From: SVTX01 sp045588675
GTDB taxonomy: Bacteria; Bacillota; Clostridia; Oscillospirales; CAG-272
Length of the DNA: 34,965 nucleotides
Direction: 5' to 3'
Assembly (NCBI GenBank): GCA_045588675.1
Contig: JAZNER010000014.1
Span: forward strand, 1 to 34,965
A program made the translations under genes and the position numbers. The notes beneath the pieces are model-generated. The model saw nothing but the letters and a program-made list of their open reading frames with translations, did no database searches and was not told where the DNA came from. Positions 25,510-33,528 of the stretch are shown here, piece after piece (position 1 is the stretch's first letter; each line of letters starts with the position of its first letter).

Positions 25510-26226
25510 TTATTTGTTTTTGTTGATGATTATATTCTTTTCCTTACCGTCAACAAGAGAAACTGTGCGGACAAATAAAGAAACCTTATTGTCCTCATTG
25601 AGATTTGTCCATACCAAATCCGCAAGCTCTTCCGCGCTATTTGGAAGCTCAATCTCCTCAGGCTCGCCGTAGAAGGACGGAATAGGATTGCCGTCACACT
25701 TATATGTGTGGATAAAATGGCCTATTCCCTCTGCTGCCATATAGTTGTAAAAATAACGGTTGCAAACCGAGCCATCACCGTTTCTGCTCTTTAAGATAGA
25801 AAGCTTATAATTAAAGCTGTTTTTTGCCAAATCATAATTTATGATACCCGAAATTCTGGGTGTGAAGTTAGGCTCGTCAGGCTCAAATCCGCGAGTCATC
25901 AGCGCATCCTCAAAGCTCTTGCCTTCAAGAAGGAAATTGTAAATCGTGTCGGTTTGGTCGCCGTTGGTGATTACATCAACGCTTCCCTTTTTTCTGAAAG
26001 GATTGTAAATAATCAAGCTTGGGTCAACGAGCTTTGACTCATCAAATGCTTTTGTTCTCATACCGCCGTCAAATTCCTCAAAAATTCGGTTTCTGCTATT
26101 CTCACTTCTTCCCATAATGAAGTATGCAATCATAGCATTCCTGCCGTCCTGCGATTTACCGATTACAATTCCTCGACCGGGGTATGTATTCTCCGAGAGA
26201 AGCTTTTTCAAATCATAAAGTGCCAT
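25510..26226 (-). CDS. purO: IMP cyclohydrolase, archaeal PurO type
   Basis: Closes the ring of FAICAR to IMP. The 238-residue protein resembles the IMP_cyclohyd (PurO) family: NTYPGRGIVIGKSQDGRNAM (13-32), a SRNR element (45-48), VDPSLIIYNP (67-76) and TNGDQTDTIY (86-95). PurO was described from archaea, where it replaces the cyclohydrolase half of PurH; homologues occur in various Clostridia and Bacteroidetes. The neighbour encodes only the transformylase, so the two genes together replace bifunctional PurH. AAAGGTGAACG precedes the ATG. It starts 45 bases after purN. Confidence 0.9.
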   Translation of the reverse strand: MALYDLKKLLSENTYPGRGIVIGKSQDGRNAMIAYFIMGRSENSRNRIFEEFDGGMRTKAFDESKLVDPSLIIYNPFRKKGSVDVITNGDQTDTIYNFLLEGKSFEDALMTRGFEPDEPNFTPRISGIINYDLAKNSFNYKLSILKSRNGDGSVCNRYFYNYMAAEGIGHFIHTYKCDGNPIPSFYGEPEEIELPNSAEELADLVWTNLNEDNKVSLFVRTVSLVDGKEKNIIINKNK

Positions 26227-26271
26227 TATCGTTCACCTTTCTAAAATCTTTTGTAGTTGGTATTATTATCT

Positions 26272-26889
26272 TTAATCTTTTTTTGTTGATAGGATTTCCC
26301 TTGAAATCTTTTCAACTGCAACGGGCAAAATTTTCCATTCAGCCAATCTCATAACTCTTTTTTGTAATTTTTCGGGAGTGTCATCCTTGCGGATTGCAAC
26401 CGCCTTCTGCATAACTATCTCACCGCCGTCAGGAATTTCATTTACAAAATGAACAGTAGCTCCCGTCACCTTAACGCCGTATTTCAGAGCCTCCTCGTGA
26501 ACGCGAAGCCCGTAAAATCCCTTCCCGCAAAATGACGGAATAAGCGATGGGTGAACGTTGAGAATTCTTTTTTCATATTTCCTTGTAAAATCCGTGCTCA
26601 AAATTGACATAAAGCCCGCAAGAACGATTAAATCAATCCTGTACTTGTCAAGTAAAAAATTGATTTTATCCTCAAACGCTTCTTGCGTGCCAAGCTCACG
26701 CTTGCATACAACAGCTACATCGATGTCTGCATTTTTTGCTCTTTCAAGAGCAAAGGCTGTCGGCTGGCTTGAAATAACAAGCTCAATTTTGCCGCTTTTT
26801 ATAATACCGCTCTTCTCCGCATCAATAAGTGCCTGCAAATTTGTGCCGCCACCCGATACAAGAACAGCAATTCGAACCTCGTTACTCAT
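26272..26889 (-). CDS. purN: Phosphoribosylglycinamide formyltransferase
   Basis: Formylates GAR with 10-formyl-THF. The 205-residue protein has the phosphate-binding VSGGGTNLQALIDA (11-24) and the catalytic set Asn111, His113 (ILNVHPSLIPSF, 109-120) and Asp154 (IPDGGEIV). Its ATG overlaps the purM stop by one base (TAATG). The second formyl-THF-dependent step of the pathway is two genes downstream. Confidence 0.96.
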   Translation of the reverse strand: MSNEVRIAVLVSGGGTNLQALIDAEKSGIIKSGKIELVISSQPTAFALERAKNADIDVAVVCKRELGTQEAFEDKINFLLDKYRIDLIVLAGFMSILSTDFTRKYEKRILNVHPSLIPSFCGKGFYGLRVHEEALKYGVKVTGATVHFVNEIPDGGEIVMQKAVAIRKDDTPEKLQKRVMRLAEWKILPVAVEKISREILSTKKD

Positions 26890-27938
26890 TAGCAGAATAC
26901 CACACCTTCATCGCCCTTGATAATCTCGCCGATTACATAGGCATCCTCACCATTAGCCTTCAAAATTTCAAGAGCGATTTCAACCTCACCTTGGGGTACC
27001 ACAACGCTCATTCCAACACCCATATTGTATGTATTATACATATCTCTCTCAGGGATATTGCCTGTCTTTTCAATCAAATCAAAAATTGGCAGAACCTTTA
27101 CCGCGCTCTTTGTAATTTTTGCGGTAAGTCCCTTAGGTATTGAACGCGGGATATTCTCATAAAATCCTCCGCCTGTAATATGGCTTATTCCCTTGACATC
27201 AACCTTTTGAAGCAAAGCCAAAATTGACTTTACATAAATCCTTGTAGGTGTCAGGAGTGTTTCGGCAATTGATTTGCCGCCAAGAGCCTCATTCGGAGTA
27301 TAAAGACTGTCGGGATTATTGTCTATATCAAATACCTTTCTGACAAGAGAGAATCCGTTAGAATGAACGCCGCTTGATGCAAGAGCAATCACAACATCGC
27401 CTTCCTGCATTCTTGTGTTATCAAGAATTTTCTTTTTATCAACAATTCCAACCGCAAAGCCTGCAAGGTCATATTCTTCTGCAGGCATCATGCCCGGATG
27501 CTCGGCGGTTTCACCGCCAATAAGCGCCGCGCCAGACTGAACACAGCCCTCTGCAACACCTGCAACTATATCCGCAATTTTTTCGGGAATATTCTTTCCG
27601 CAAGCGATATAGTCAAGGAAGAAAAGAGGCTTCGCTCCACAGCAAATAATATCATTAACACACATAGCAACCGCATCAACACCTATCGTGTCGTGCTTGT
27701 CCATAAGGATTGCCATTTTCACCTTAGTTCCGCAACCGTCAGTTCCGGAAACAAGCACAGGCTCCTCCATGCCCGCAAGGTTTAAGCCGAAGCAACCGCC
27801 AAAGCCGCCAACATCATCAAGGCAACCCTCGTTCTTGGTTCTTGCAATGTGCTTTTTCATAAGCTCAACTGCGCGATAGCCCGCAGTAATATCAACGCCC
27901 GCCGCAGCGTAGCTTTCGGATTTTGAATTAGAATGCAT
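26889..27938 (-). CDS. purM: Phosphoribosylformylglycinamidine cyclo-ligase
   Basis: Closes the imidazole ring to give AIR. The 349-residue protein is of the usual length and shows YAAAGVDITAGYRAVELMK near the start, GTDGCGTKVKMA, MCVNDIICCGAKPLFFLDY, ALIGGETAEHPGMMP and HITGGGFYENIPR, all conserved in PurM. AAAGGATAACAGT precedes the ATG. It is coupled to purN by a one-base overlap and follows the purF-like gene after 38 bases. Confidence 0.97.
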   Translation of the reverse strand: MHSNSKSESYAAAGVDITAGYRAVELMKKHIARTKNEGCLDDVGGFGGCFGLNLAGMEEPVLVSGTDGCGTKVKMAILMDKHDTIGVDAVAMCVNDIICCGAKPLFFLDYIACGKNIPEKIADIVAGVAEGCVQSGAALIGGETAEHPGMMPAEEYDLAGFAVGIVDKKKILDNTRMQEGDVVIALASSGVHSNGFSLVRKVFDIDNNPDSLYTPNEALGGKSIAETLLTPTRIYVKSILALLQKVDVKGISHITGGGFYENIPRSIPKGLTAKITKSAVKVLPIFDLIEKTGNIPERDMYNTYNMGVGMSVVVPQGEVEIALEILKANGEDAYVIGEIIKGDEGVVFC

Positions 27939-27976
27939 ACTGTTATCCTTTCTTTTATGTCAACAATTGTTAAAAA

Positions 27977-29401
27977 TTATTCCTTACCGCTCCAGCAATA
28001 AGTGCAAAGCTTACACTCATCTATGCCAATCGCCTCTATAATTCCTTCAAGAGATTGGAATTCAAGAGAGGCAAAATGCATCTTTTCGCAAATTGTACGG
28101 CGCAAGTTTTTTCCTCTTTCTGTATTTGCGTCGCTGTATTCTTCAATGTGCCTGAACCCTTCCTCACCCTCAAGCTCCATAATAACTCTTCTTGCAATAA
28201 GCTCCATTTCATTTGTCGCGCGAGAGAAATTGAGATATTTGCAGCTATACATAACGGGTGGGCAGGCCGACCGCATATGAACCTCTTTTGCACCGTTATC
28301 GTACAAAAATTCAACTGTTTCGCGAAGCTGTGTTCCGCGCACGATAGAGTCATCAACAAAAAGCAGTTTTTTGTCCTGAATGAGCTCGTGAACAGGAATT
28401 TGCTTCATTTTAGCAACCTTTTTTCTGTCCGCCTGCTTTGCCGCCGTAAAGCTGCGCGGCCAAGTTGGAGTATATTTGATAAACGGACGCGAAAAAGGTA
28501 TTTCGCTGATGTTTGAATATCCGATTGCGTGAGGCGTTCCCGAATCAGGCACACCGCTTACATAATCAATATCCTTGGCGTTTCCTGTTTCCTTATCGCG
28601 CCTCGCCATAATTGCACCGTTTCTATATCGCATAGCTTCAACATTAACGCCCTCATAAATTGCGGTTGGATATCCGTAGTATGACCACAGAAAAGCGCAA
28701 ATCCGCATTTTTTCACCGGGAGCGGCAAGCTGTGTTACACCGTCAGGTGTAATTTCAACTATCTCACCGGGACCCAATTCCTTTTCGTCAACAAAACCAA
28801 GCTTTTGGTAGGCAAATGATTCAAAGGTAACGGCATATCCGTCATCATTTTTGCCGACAAGCACCGGAAGTCTGCCGACCTTATCGCGCGCCGCAATAAG
28901 CGCGCCGCCTTCCTTCAAAATCAAAACCGAGGCCGTTCCGTCAATAATCTCTTGTGCAAATTTAATTCCATCAACAAAATTATCCTTCTGGTTAATCAGA
29001 GCCGCAATAAGCTCGGTAGAGTTGATAGCACCGCCTGTCATAGCATTAAAATGACCGCCGCTTGACGAAAAATATTTTTCAAGCAGCTCGGAAACATTAT
29101 TTATTACACCTATGCTACAAATCGCATATGTTCCCAGCTTTGAGCAAATAAGCAGGGGCTGTGGGTCGCTGTCGCTGATACAACCGATTGCAGATGTTCC
29201 GTGCATATCCTCAAAAACCTTCTCAAACTTTGTTCGGAATGGCGAATTTGATATATTGTGAATTTCTCTTTGAAGCCCGCACTCCTTATCGTATGCCGCA
29301 AGTCCCGCGCGGCGAGTACCGAGATGAGAATGATAGTCCGTTCCAAAGAACACATCAACCAAACACTCCTTGTGCGATGCAATTCCAAAAAATCCTCCCA
29401 T
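27977..29401 (-). CDS. PurF-like amidophosphoribosyltransferase lacking the glutaminase nucleophile
   Basis: A 474-residue homologue of PurF, which makes phosphoribosylamine from PRPP and glutamine. The transferase half is intact: PRPP motif LLFVDDSIVRGTQLR (346-360) and SGVPDSGTPHAIGYS (282-296). Cysteines at 235, 387, 466 and 469 match the four [4Fe-4S] ligands of the Bacillus-type enzyme. The glutaminase half is not: the N-terminus reads MGGFFGIAS where MCGIVGI-type sequence places the catalytic Cys, the expected HRGQE is TRRAG (29-33), the GHxRY arginine is missing (GCIS, 73-76), and the NG oxyanion pair is IG (97-98). GGAGG 9 bases upstream fixes the start, so no propeptide is hidden. 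It may use free ammonia, receive it from another protein, or have a different job; true PurF may lie elsewhere. Confidence 0.88.
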   Translation of the reverse strand: MGGFFGIASHKECLVDVFFGTDYHSHLGTRRAGLAAYDKECGLQREIHNISNSPFRTKFEKVFEDMHGTSAIGCISDSDPQPLLICSKLGTYAICSIGVINNVSELLEKYFSSSGGHFNAMTGGAINSTELIAALINQKDNFVDGIKFAQEIIDGTASVLILKEGGALIAARDKVGRLPVLVGKNDDGYAVTFESFAYQKLGFVDEKELGPGEIVEITPDGVTQLAAPGEKMRICAFLWSYYGYPTAIYEGVNVEAMRYRNGAIMARRDKETGNAKDIDYVSGVPDSGTPHAIGYSNISEIPFSRPFIKYTPTWPRSFTAAKQADRKKVAKMKQIPVHELIQDKKLLFVDDSIVRGTQLRETVEFLYDNGAKEVHMRSACPPVMYSCKYLNFSRATNEMELIARRVIMELEGEEGFRHIEEYSDANTERGKNLRRTICEKMHFASLEFQSLEGIIEAIGIDECKLCTYCWSGKE

Positions 29402-29432
29402 TTATAAGACCTCCAAAATACTTTGCAATAAC

Positions 29433-29927
29433 TTATCTGTTAAACTCTGCCGCAATCTGCGCATCCTTTTCAAGAACTGCGCGCGCATCTGCCTCTCTCT
29501 TATCTTCAAGCTTTTTAGCAAGGTCATCATCAGATAAAGCTAAAATCTGAGCCGCCAAAAGAGCCGCGTTTGTCGCTCCGTCAATAGCAACCGTTGCCAC
29601 AGGAATACCCGAGGGCATCTGAACTGTCGCAAGCAGAGCGTCAAGTCCGTCAAGATTTGTTGATTTGCAAGGAATTCCGATTACAGGGAGAGTTGTATTT
29701 GCCGCAACCGCACCTGCCAGATGCGCCGCCATACCTGCCGCCGCGATCATGACACCAAAGCCATTTTTCTTTGCATTTCGGGTAAAATCACTTGCCTCTT
29801 TAGGTGTGCGGTGCGCCGAATAAACATGCACCTCATATGGTATCTCCAAACTCTCAAGTGTATCAATTGCCTTGCGAACAACAGGCAAATCGCTTGCACT
29901 TCCCATCAAAATTCCAACTTTTTTCAT
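29433..29927 (-). CDS. purE: N5-carboxyaminoimidazole ribonucleotide mutase
   Basis: Class I PurE rearranges N5-CAIR to CAIR. The 164-residue protein has MGSASDLPV (8-16), the catalytic His in YSAHRTPKEA (36-45), and AAAGMAAHLAG (62-72), which fits class I rather than class II PurE. Class I normally works with PurK, which is not in the window. GGAGG lies 9 bases upstream of the ATG. It is the first gene after the ZTP riboswitch and heads the purine operon. Confidence 0.95.
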   Translation of the reverse strand: MKKVGILMGSASDLPVVRKAIDTLESLEIPYEVHVYSAHRTPKEASDFTRNAKKNGFGVMIAAAGMAAHLAGAVAANTTLPVIGIPCKSTNLDGLDALLATVQMPSGIPVATVAIDGATNAALLAAQILALSDDDLAKKLEDKREADARAVLEKDAQIAAEFNR

Positions 29928-29959
29928 CTGAACAAACCTCCAAATTTTTTCAACAAACT

Positions 29960-30000
29960 AAAAAATGGACACACTTATCCCACATAGAGTAAGTGTGCCC
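29960..30000 (-). terminator. Terminator of the ZTP riboswitch expression platform
   Basis: GGGCACACTTA (29990-30000) pairs with TAAGTGTGTCC (29967-29977), allowing one G-U pair, followed by ATTTTTTAG on the minus strand. The 5' side of the stem includes the GGGCA end of the aptamer, so aptamer folding and terminator formation should compete. It sits between the promoter and purE. Confidence 0.88.
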
Positions 30001-30075
30001 AGACGGTCGGCATTATTGATTTCTGTTTCACCGTGGTACAGCCCACTTAATAATTCCGTCAGTCGCAGAAATCGA
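29960..30075 (-). promoter_or_regulatory. ZTP (pfl) riboswitch
   Basis: On the minus strand the leader of purE matches the pfl motif. P1 is GATTTCTG (30066-30073) with CAGAAATC (30018-30025). Inside it are GACTGACGG and a GTGG...CCAC stem followed by GGTGAAA; after it comes GCCGACCGTCTGGGCA, the highly conserved 3' element. The pseudoknot pairing normally written GGCGG/CCGCC appears here as GACGG/CCGTC, a compensating change. The last bases of the aptamer lead straight into the terminator stem, so ligand binding should free transcription. ZMP/ZTP accumulates when 10-formyl-THF is short; the downstream genes use and make that cofactor. Confidence 0.9.
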
Positions 30076-30092
30076 TTAAAATCTACAATATT

Positions 30093-30121
30093 ATAATACC
30101 ATAAAAGTCAAAAAAAGTCAA
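30093..30121 (-). promoter_or_regulatory. Promoter of the purine operon
   Basis: On the minus strand: -35 TTGACT (30116-30121), 17-base spacer, -10 TATTAT (30093-30098). An overlapping TATAAT three bases downstream would need a 20-base spacer. The start would fall just before the riboswitch P1 stem. Confidence 0.75.
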
Positions 30122-30180
30122 TAGCTTTTAAGCAAGACTTATCAAATATTTAATTAATTATTTTGTTGATTTTGACGATA

Positions 30181-30630
30181 TTATGTAGTTCCGTCAGCAG
30201 TCTTTTTTCGTTTGATTGCGCGAATAATAACACAAATCCCAAGCGCCAAAGCACAACCCGTCGTAAAACCGCCAATATCGATCCAAATGTCCGTAAGCGA
30301 AGGCCCTCGCGAACTGAAAATTTGTATCGTTTCATCGACAAGCGGAACAATCACGCCCGTAAACATCAAAAACAAAGCTTTTCTGTATTTATCGTCGGTA
30401 TATTCGCGGACAAGAGCAAAGGCTGTAGCACCAAGAGCAAAAAATTCCAAAAAATGAGCCATTTTTCTGACCAAAAAATGTTCTTCGGCGCTGGGCTCTT
30501 GATTTCCGCCTAAAATAAGAGCCACAAAATGACTTATCTCACCCGAAAGCGCAGAAGATATCATTGAATTGGACCAGATAAATGCAATTATTAATATAAA
30601 AAGAAATAGCAAAAGATTTCTTTTATTCAT
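30181..30630 (-). CDS. VanZ-like membrane protein
   Basis: A 149-residue protein with about four membrane segments (about 4-22, 57-75, 84-103, 117-136). Between them are the VanZ-family marks RKMAHFLEFFALG (after the first loop), VDETIQ and LTDIWIDIGG. VanZ is named for the teicoplanin-resistance protein, but the family is broad and most members have no known substrate. The ATG at 30630 is used because GAGGA lies 9 bases upstream; the frame opens with an upstream TTG. It follows the CpsB-like gene by 18 bases and is probably the last gene of the exopolysaccharide operon. No clear terminator follows. Confidence 0.88.
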   Translation of the reverse strand: MNKRNLLLFLFILIIAFIWSNSMISSALSGEISHFVALILGGNQEPSAEEHFLVRKMAHFLEFFALGATAFALVREYTDDKYRKALFLMFTGVIVPLVDETIQIFSSRGPSLTDIWIDIGGFTTGCALALGICVIIRAIKRKKTADGTT

Positions 30631-30648
30631 AACAAAAATCCTCAAAAA

Positions 30649-31437
30649 TTAAATTACCCGTTCAGCGTTCTCCAAAATATAGTTACCAAATTTCATAATT
30701 TCATTGACCGCATCAACGCCTAGCCTTTTTTCAATCAGCTTGATTGCTTTTCCAAAGGTTTGAGTACGATTGGTCAGATTATGAGCATCAGAGCCAAGCA
30801 AGTCTATACATCCTCGCTTCAGCTCGCGAAGCACAAACCGTTTCGACGACAAATTCAAAAAAGCACTGCAATTCGACTGAATTAAAAGGTCGCTTAACAT
30901 AAGCTGCTCTACAAGATTCTTTGTTTGAAAAGAAATATACCTCTCTACATGAGCAATTACAGGAACTATATCAAGGCGTCTTTGCAAGGTAATAATTTCC
31001 TCGATAACACTTTCGCTCCACGTCGCAAACGGAAGCTCAACAAGCAAAAGCTTGGTGCCAAGAACACAAAGCTTATCTATTGTTGCAGAACCTGCGATTC
31101 CGCTAAAATAGGCAACCTCAGCACCCACATAAACCTCAGGTATGCTTTCCTTCGGTATTTGAGCTTCCTCCAACGCTTCAATAAGCTTATTTAAGGAAGC
31201 CGAACGCCTTTCAAGGAAGCTATCAGGATCTTCCTGTGTAGGATAAAAGTGCGGGGTGGCAACGATCTTACCGACCCCCTGTGCGCGTGTCATTTTTAAC
31301 AACTCAATAGACTCTTCGCTTGATTTGCAGCCGTCATCCATGAATGGCAAAATATGAGAATGAAAATCTATGTGCAAGGAATTAGTGTATAAATCTGTTG
31401 TATCAAGCAAATCAGTCTGCTCTTTTAAGGAAAACAT
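30649..31437 (-). CDS. CpsB/YwqE-type PHP-family tyrosine phosphatase
   Basis: A 262-residue manganese-dependent phosphatase of the PHP superfamily, which removes phosphate from the tyrosine kinase that controls capsule or exopolysaccharide assembly. Metal-binding motifs are DFHSHILPFMDDG (24-36, His26 and His28), VATPHFYP (59-66), the central glutamate in YVGAEVAY, HVERY, and GSDAHN near residue 215. The ATG follows AAAGGG and lies inside the end of the LCP gene (26-base overlap). The cognate kinase gene is three genes upstream in the operon. Confidence 0.92.
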   Translation of the reverse strand: MFSLKEQTDLLDTTDLYTNSLHIDFHSHILPFMDDGCKSSEESIELLKMTRAQGVGKIVATPHFYPTQEDPDSFLERRSASLNKLIEALEEAQIPKESIPEVYVGAEVAYFSGIAGSATIDKLCVLGTKLLLVELPFATWSESVIEEIITLQRRLDIVPVIAHVERYISFQTKNLVEQLMLSDLLIQSNCSAFLNLSSKRFVLRELKRGCIDLLGSDAHNLTNRTQTFGKAIKLIEKRLGVDAVNEIMKFGNYILENAERVI

Positions 31438-32398
31438 TTGTAACTATCCCTTTCATTTTATCTTCGTCTAAATAAAATTCGATATATACCTCGCCCTTAA
31501 CCGCCTTACCGGGTAACGCCTCAATTCCTGCTGATGAAAACGAATCAAAATATCCGAATATCTCATCAAAGCAAGCACTCTCGCATCCTGTAAAAACATA
31601 AGGCGATACGGCATTATATAAGCTCTCCAATTTTTCTGCATCAAAATCTATATGGGACATTCTTTTAATTACTGCATCAACAAAGGTCTTATGTCTTTCC
31701 ATTCTTGCAACATTCGTTGAATCATCAAGTCCTCCGCGCGCACGAAGATACTGAACAGCACTCTCTCCGTCAAGACAAACCTGCTCGCCCATGACAAACA
31801 TTGGATTTATCACAGTCATATCCTGATTTATCAGAACATCCACGCCACCAATTTCATCAACAAAATTAGAAGCACCCGCAATTGTTACGGTCACATAGTG
31901 ATGTATCTTAACACCGTACAAGAGCTTTGAAAGCGATTTTATCGTGTTGTTTGCCTTTTGGATACTGTTTATACTTGTTTTATCTCCGTAAGCATAAGAA
32001 AGCGCTATCTGCTGTTTTTTAGTATCAACTATTTCGCCAAGGCTGTTGTATATATCAACATCAGCCATTGTGTCGCGGTTAACTTGATACATTTTATATG
32101 TTTTATCTTCTTTGTTGAAGGAAATAAGCAGCAAAAAATCTACCTGAGCGCGTCCGCCTTGATCGGCGTACCCCTCCTCGTCAAGTCCCATAACAAGAAA
32201 ATTTACTATCTCCTCACGAGGCAAATAAGGCTCCCCATCAATATAAACTGTTTTTATCTTATTATGGCTTTCGCCGGCAGTTGGACCTGTGTGTCCGTTA
32301 TCTCCCACTAAAATACTATTCAAATTTAAAACAAATGCCGCCAATGCAACAAAACAAATTACGAAAATAGCGGCAGAAATCAAATGTTTTGTTTTCAT
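31412..32398 (-). CDS. LytR-CpsA-Psr (LCP) family glycopolymer transferase
   Basis: LCP enzymes move teichoic acid or capsule chains from undecaprenyl carriers to peptidoglycan on the outer face of the membrane. The 328-residue protein has an N-terminal membrane anchor (about 8-28), a linker, and the LCP core: NFLVMGLDEEG (67-77), AQVDFLLLIS, VNRDTM (canonical PRDT), FVDEIGGVDVLI, AVQYLRARGGLDDSTNVARM and ERHKTF, in the family order with the conserved Arg and Asp residues. No ribosome site stands out; the small secreted protein gene lies 81 bases upstream, with a hairpin in the gap. Confidence 0.9.
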   Translation of the reverse strand: MKTKHLISAAIFVICFVALAAFVLNLNSILVGDNGHTGPTAGESHNKIKTVYIDGEPYLPREEIVNFLVMGLDEEGYADQGGRAQVDFLLLISFNKEDKTYKMYQVNRDTMADVDIYNSLGEIVDTKKQQIALSYAYGDKTSINSIQKANNTIKSLSKLLYGVKIHHYVTVTIAGASNFVDEIGGVDVLINQDMTVINPMFVMGEQVCLDGESAVQYLRARGGLDDSTNVARMERHKTFVDAVIKRMSHIDFDAEKLESLYNAVSPYVFTGCESACFDEIFGYFDSFSSAGIEALPGKAVKGEVYIEFYLDEDKMKGIVTNVFLKRAD

Positions 32399-32424
32399 AG
32401 ATTACCAACCTTCGCTTAATGCTT

Positions 32425-32458
32425 TATGAGCCCGACATCAAGGGACGCCGGACTCATA
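32425..32458. repeat. Hairpin between the small secreted protein gene and the LCP gene
   Basis: TATGAGcCCG and CGGaCTCATA form a 9-bp stem with one mismatch and a loop of about 14 bases. There is no T tract on the minus strand, so it is more likely an mRNA stability or attenuation element than a full terminator. Confidence 0.45.
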
Positions 32459-32479
32459 GGGGTGTATTGCAAATAGAAA

Positions 32480-32713
32480 TTAATCCTCTTTCTTCTTCAA
32501 GGAAATAGCCGCAGCCGCGAGAGTAGTCACAGCAATAGCTACAACGCTTGAACCAACAACAGAGAAACAACCCTTCGGCTCTTCAGGCTCGGTTTCGGTT
32601 TCTGTTTCAGACAATTCGGGACTGGGAACGTAATCATCGTCTGCACAAACAACAATAGCTGCAAACGAAAGTGTAAGAACGAGAGCTAAAATAAGTGCGA
32701 TAAGCTTTTTCAT
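32480..32713 (-). CDS. Small exported protein with C-terminal sorting-like anchor
   Basis: A 77-residue protein: signal peptide (1-24, cleavage likely after the Ala of VVCA), an acidic Glu/Thr/Pro-rich stretch (25-46), then a Gly-Cys pair (48-49), a hydrophobic segment (about 51-71) and a basic-acidic tail KKKED. The layout resembles C-terminal tripartite sorting signals (motif, membrane segment, positive tail) but has no LPxTG. AAAGGAACC precedes the ATG. It sits between the CpsD-like kinase and the LCP gene, so a part in surface polymer assembly is possible. I do not recognise the family. Confidence 0.72.
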   Translation of the reverse strand: MKKLIALILALVLTLSFAAIVVCADDDYVPSPELSETETETEPEEPKGCFSVVGSSVVAIAVTTLAAAAISLKKKED

Positions 32714-32795
32714 ATTGGTTCCTTTCTAAGCGGGTTTGATTTTGTTTCTCCGCTATTTAAAATATTAATAATTATAAAAGTTTAATCAAAAATAT

Positions 32796-33524
32796 TTATT
32801 TTGTTTTTTGTGAGCTTGGTTTTTTATAATAAGTGTCAGATGAATAATAATGCCCCTTACCTCTTTTATACCCATTATAAACAAAGCCAAGAATTCGTAC
32901 ACCTACAAACTTCAGCTGTCTGATAGTTTCAAGAATTTCTTTCTTTTTGGTTTTTTCGTGTCTTACCACGACGATTATACCGTCAACAAACTTGGAAACA
33001 GCCAACGGGTCAGAAACAAGATTTGTCGGGGGCAAATCAATGATTACATAATCATATTCCGCTTGCAAGGCTTCAAGAGTATGCCTCATTTTCTCTGAGC
33101 TTACAAGCTCGGACGGATTGGGGGGAATATCTCCCGCGAACAAAACCGATAAATTCTTATGTAACACTCCGGCTCTGATAGCGTTTTTATCATCATCTCC
33201 CGCCAAAACATTTGAAAGGCCCGGCGACATCGGTTCATTCAAAACCTTTGAAATAGACGGTCTTCTCATATCCGAGTCGATAAGAATGACCTTATGGCCT
33301 GCCTCTGCCAAGGCGTATGACAAATTAATGGATGTGGTGCTCTTACCGTCCTGCGGAGAAGAGCTGGTAATACCGATTATTTTACCACCGATTTTGTCAG
33401 GCAAAGAGAAGGATAAATTGGTTCTTAAAAGATTATACGCTTCATTCGAGGCAAAATTAAGGTTTGGCCCTATTCTGCGCATCGATTTAGAACGATCTTT
33501 TTGTTGGGTGTTGTTTTTAGCCAT
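32796..33524 (-). CDS. CpsD/CapB-type bacterial tyrosine kinase
   Basis: A 242-residue cytoplasmic BY-kinase that, with its membrane partner, autophosphorylates on tyrosine to control polysaccharide chain synthesis. It has the Walker A SSSPQDGKSTTSINL (54-68, Lys61), Walker A' VILIDSDMRRP (79-89) and Walker B DYVIIDLPP. The C-terminal tail is tyrosine-rich (HYYSSDTYYKK), the usual phosphorylation cluster. The ATG at 33524 is chosen because GGAG lies 6 bases upstream, within the end of a repeat unit; the frame continues to an upstream GTG without a site. Separated from the Wzz-like gene by 113-bp repeats. Confidence 0.93.
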   Translation of the reverse strand: MAKNNTQQKDRSKSMRRIGPNLNFASNEAYNLLRTNLSFSLPDKIGGKIIGITSSSPQDGKSTTSINLSYALAEAGHKVILIDSDMRRPSISKVLNEPMSPGLSNVLAGDDDKNAIRAGVLHKNLSVLFAGDIPPNPSELVSSEKMRHTLEALQAEYDYVIIDLPPTNLVSDPLAVSKFVDGIIVVVRHEKTKKKEILETIRQLKFVGVRILGFVYNGYKRGKGHYYSSDTYYKKPSSQKTK

Positions 33525-33528
33525 CTTA

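Noticed and set aside
29928..30080. Purine (guanine/adenine) riboswitch upstream of purE
   Set aside because: The conserved purine-aptamer loops are absent; the GCCGACCG(C/T)CTGGGCA ending and P1 layout fit the ZTP (pfl) motif instead.
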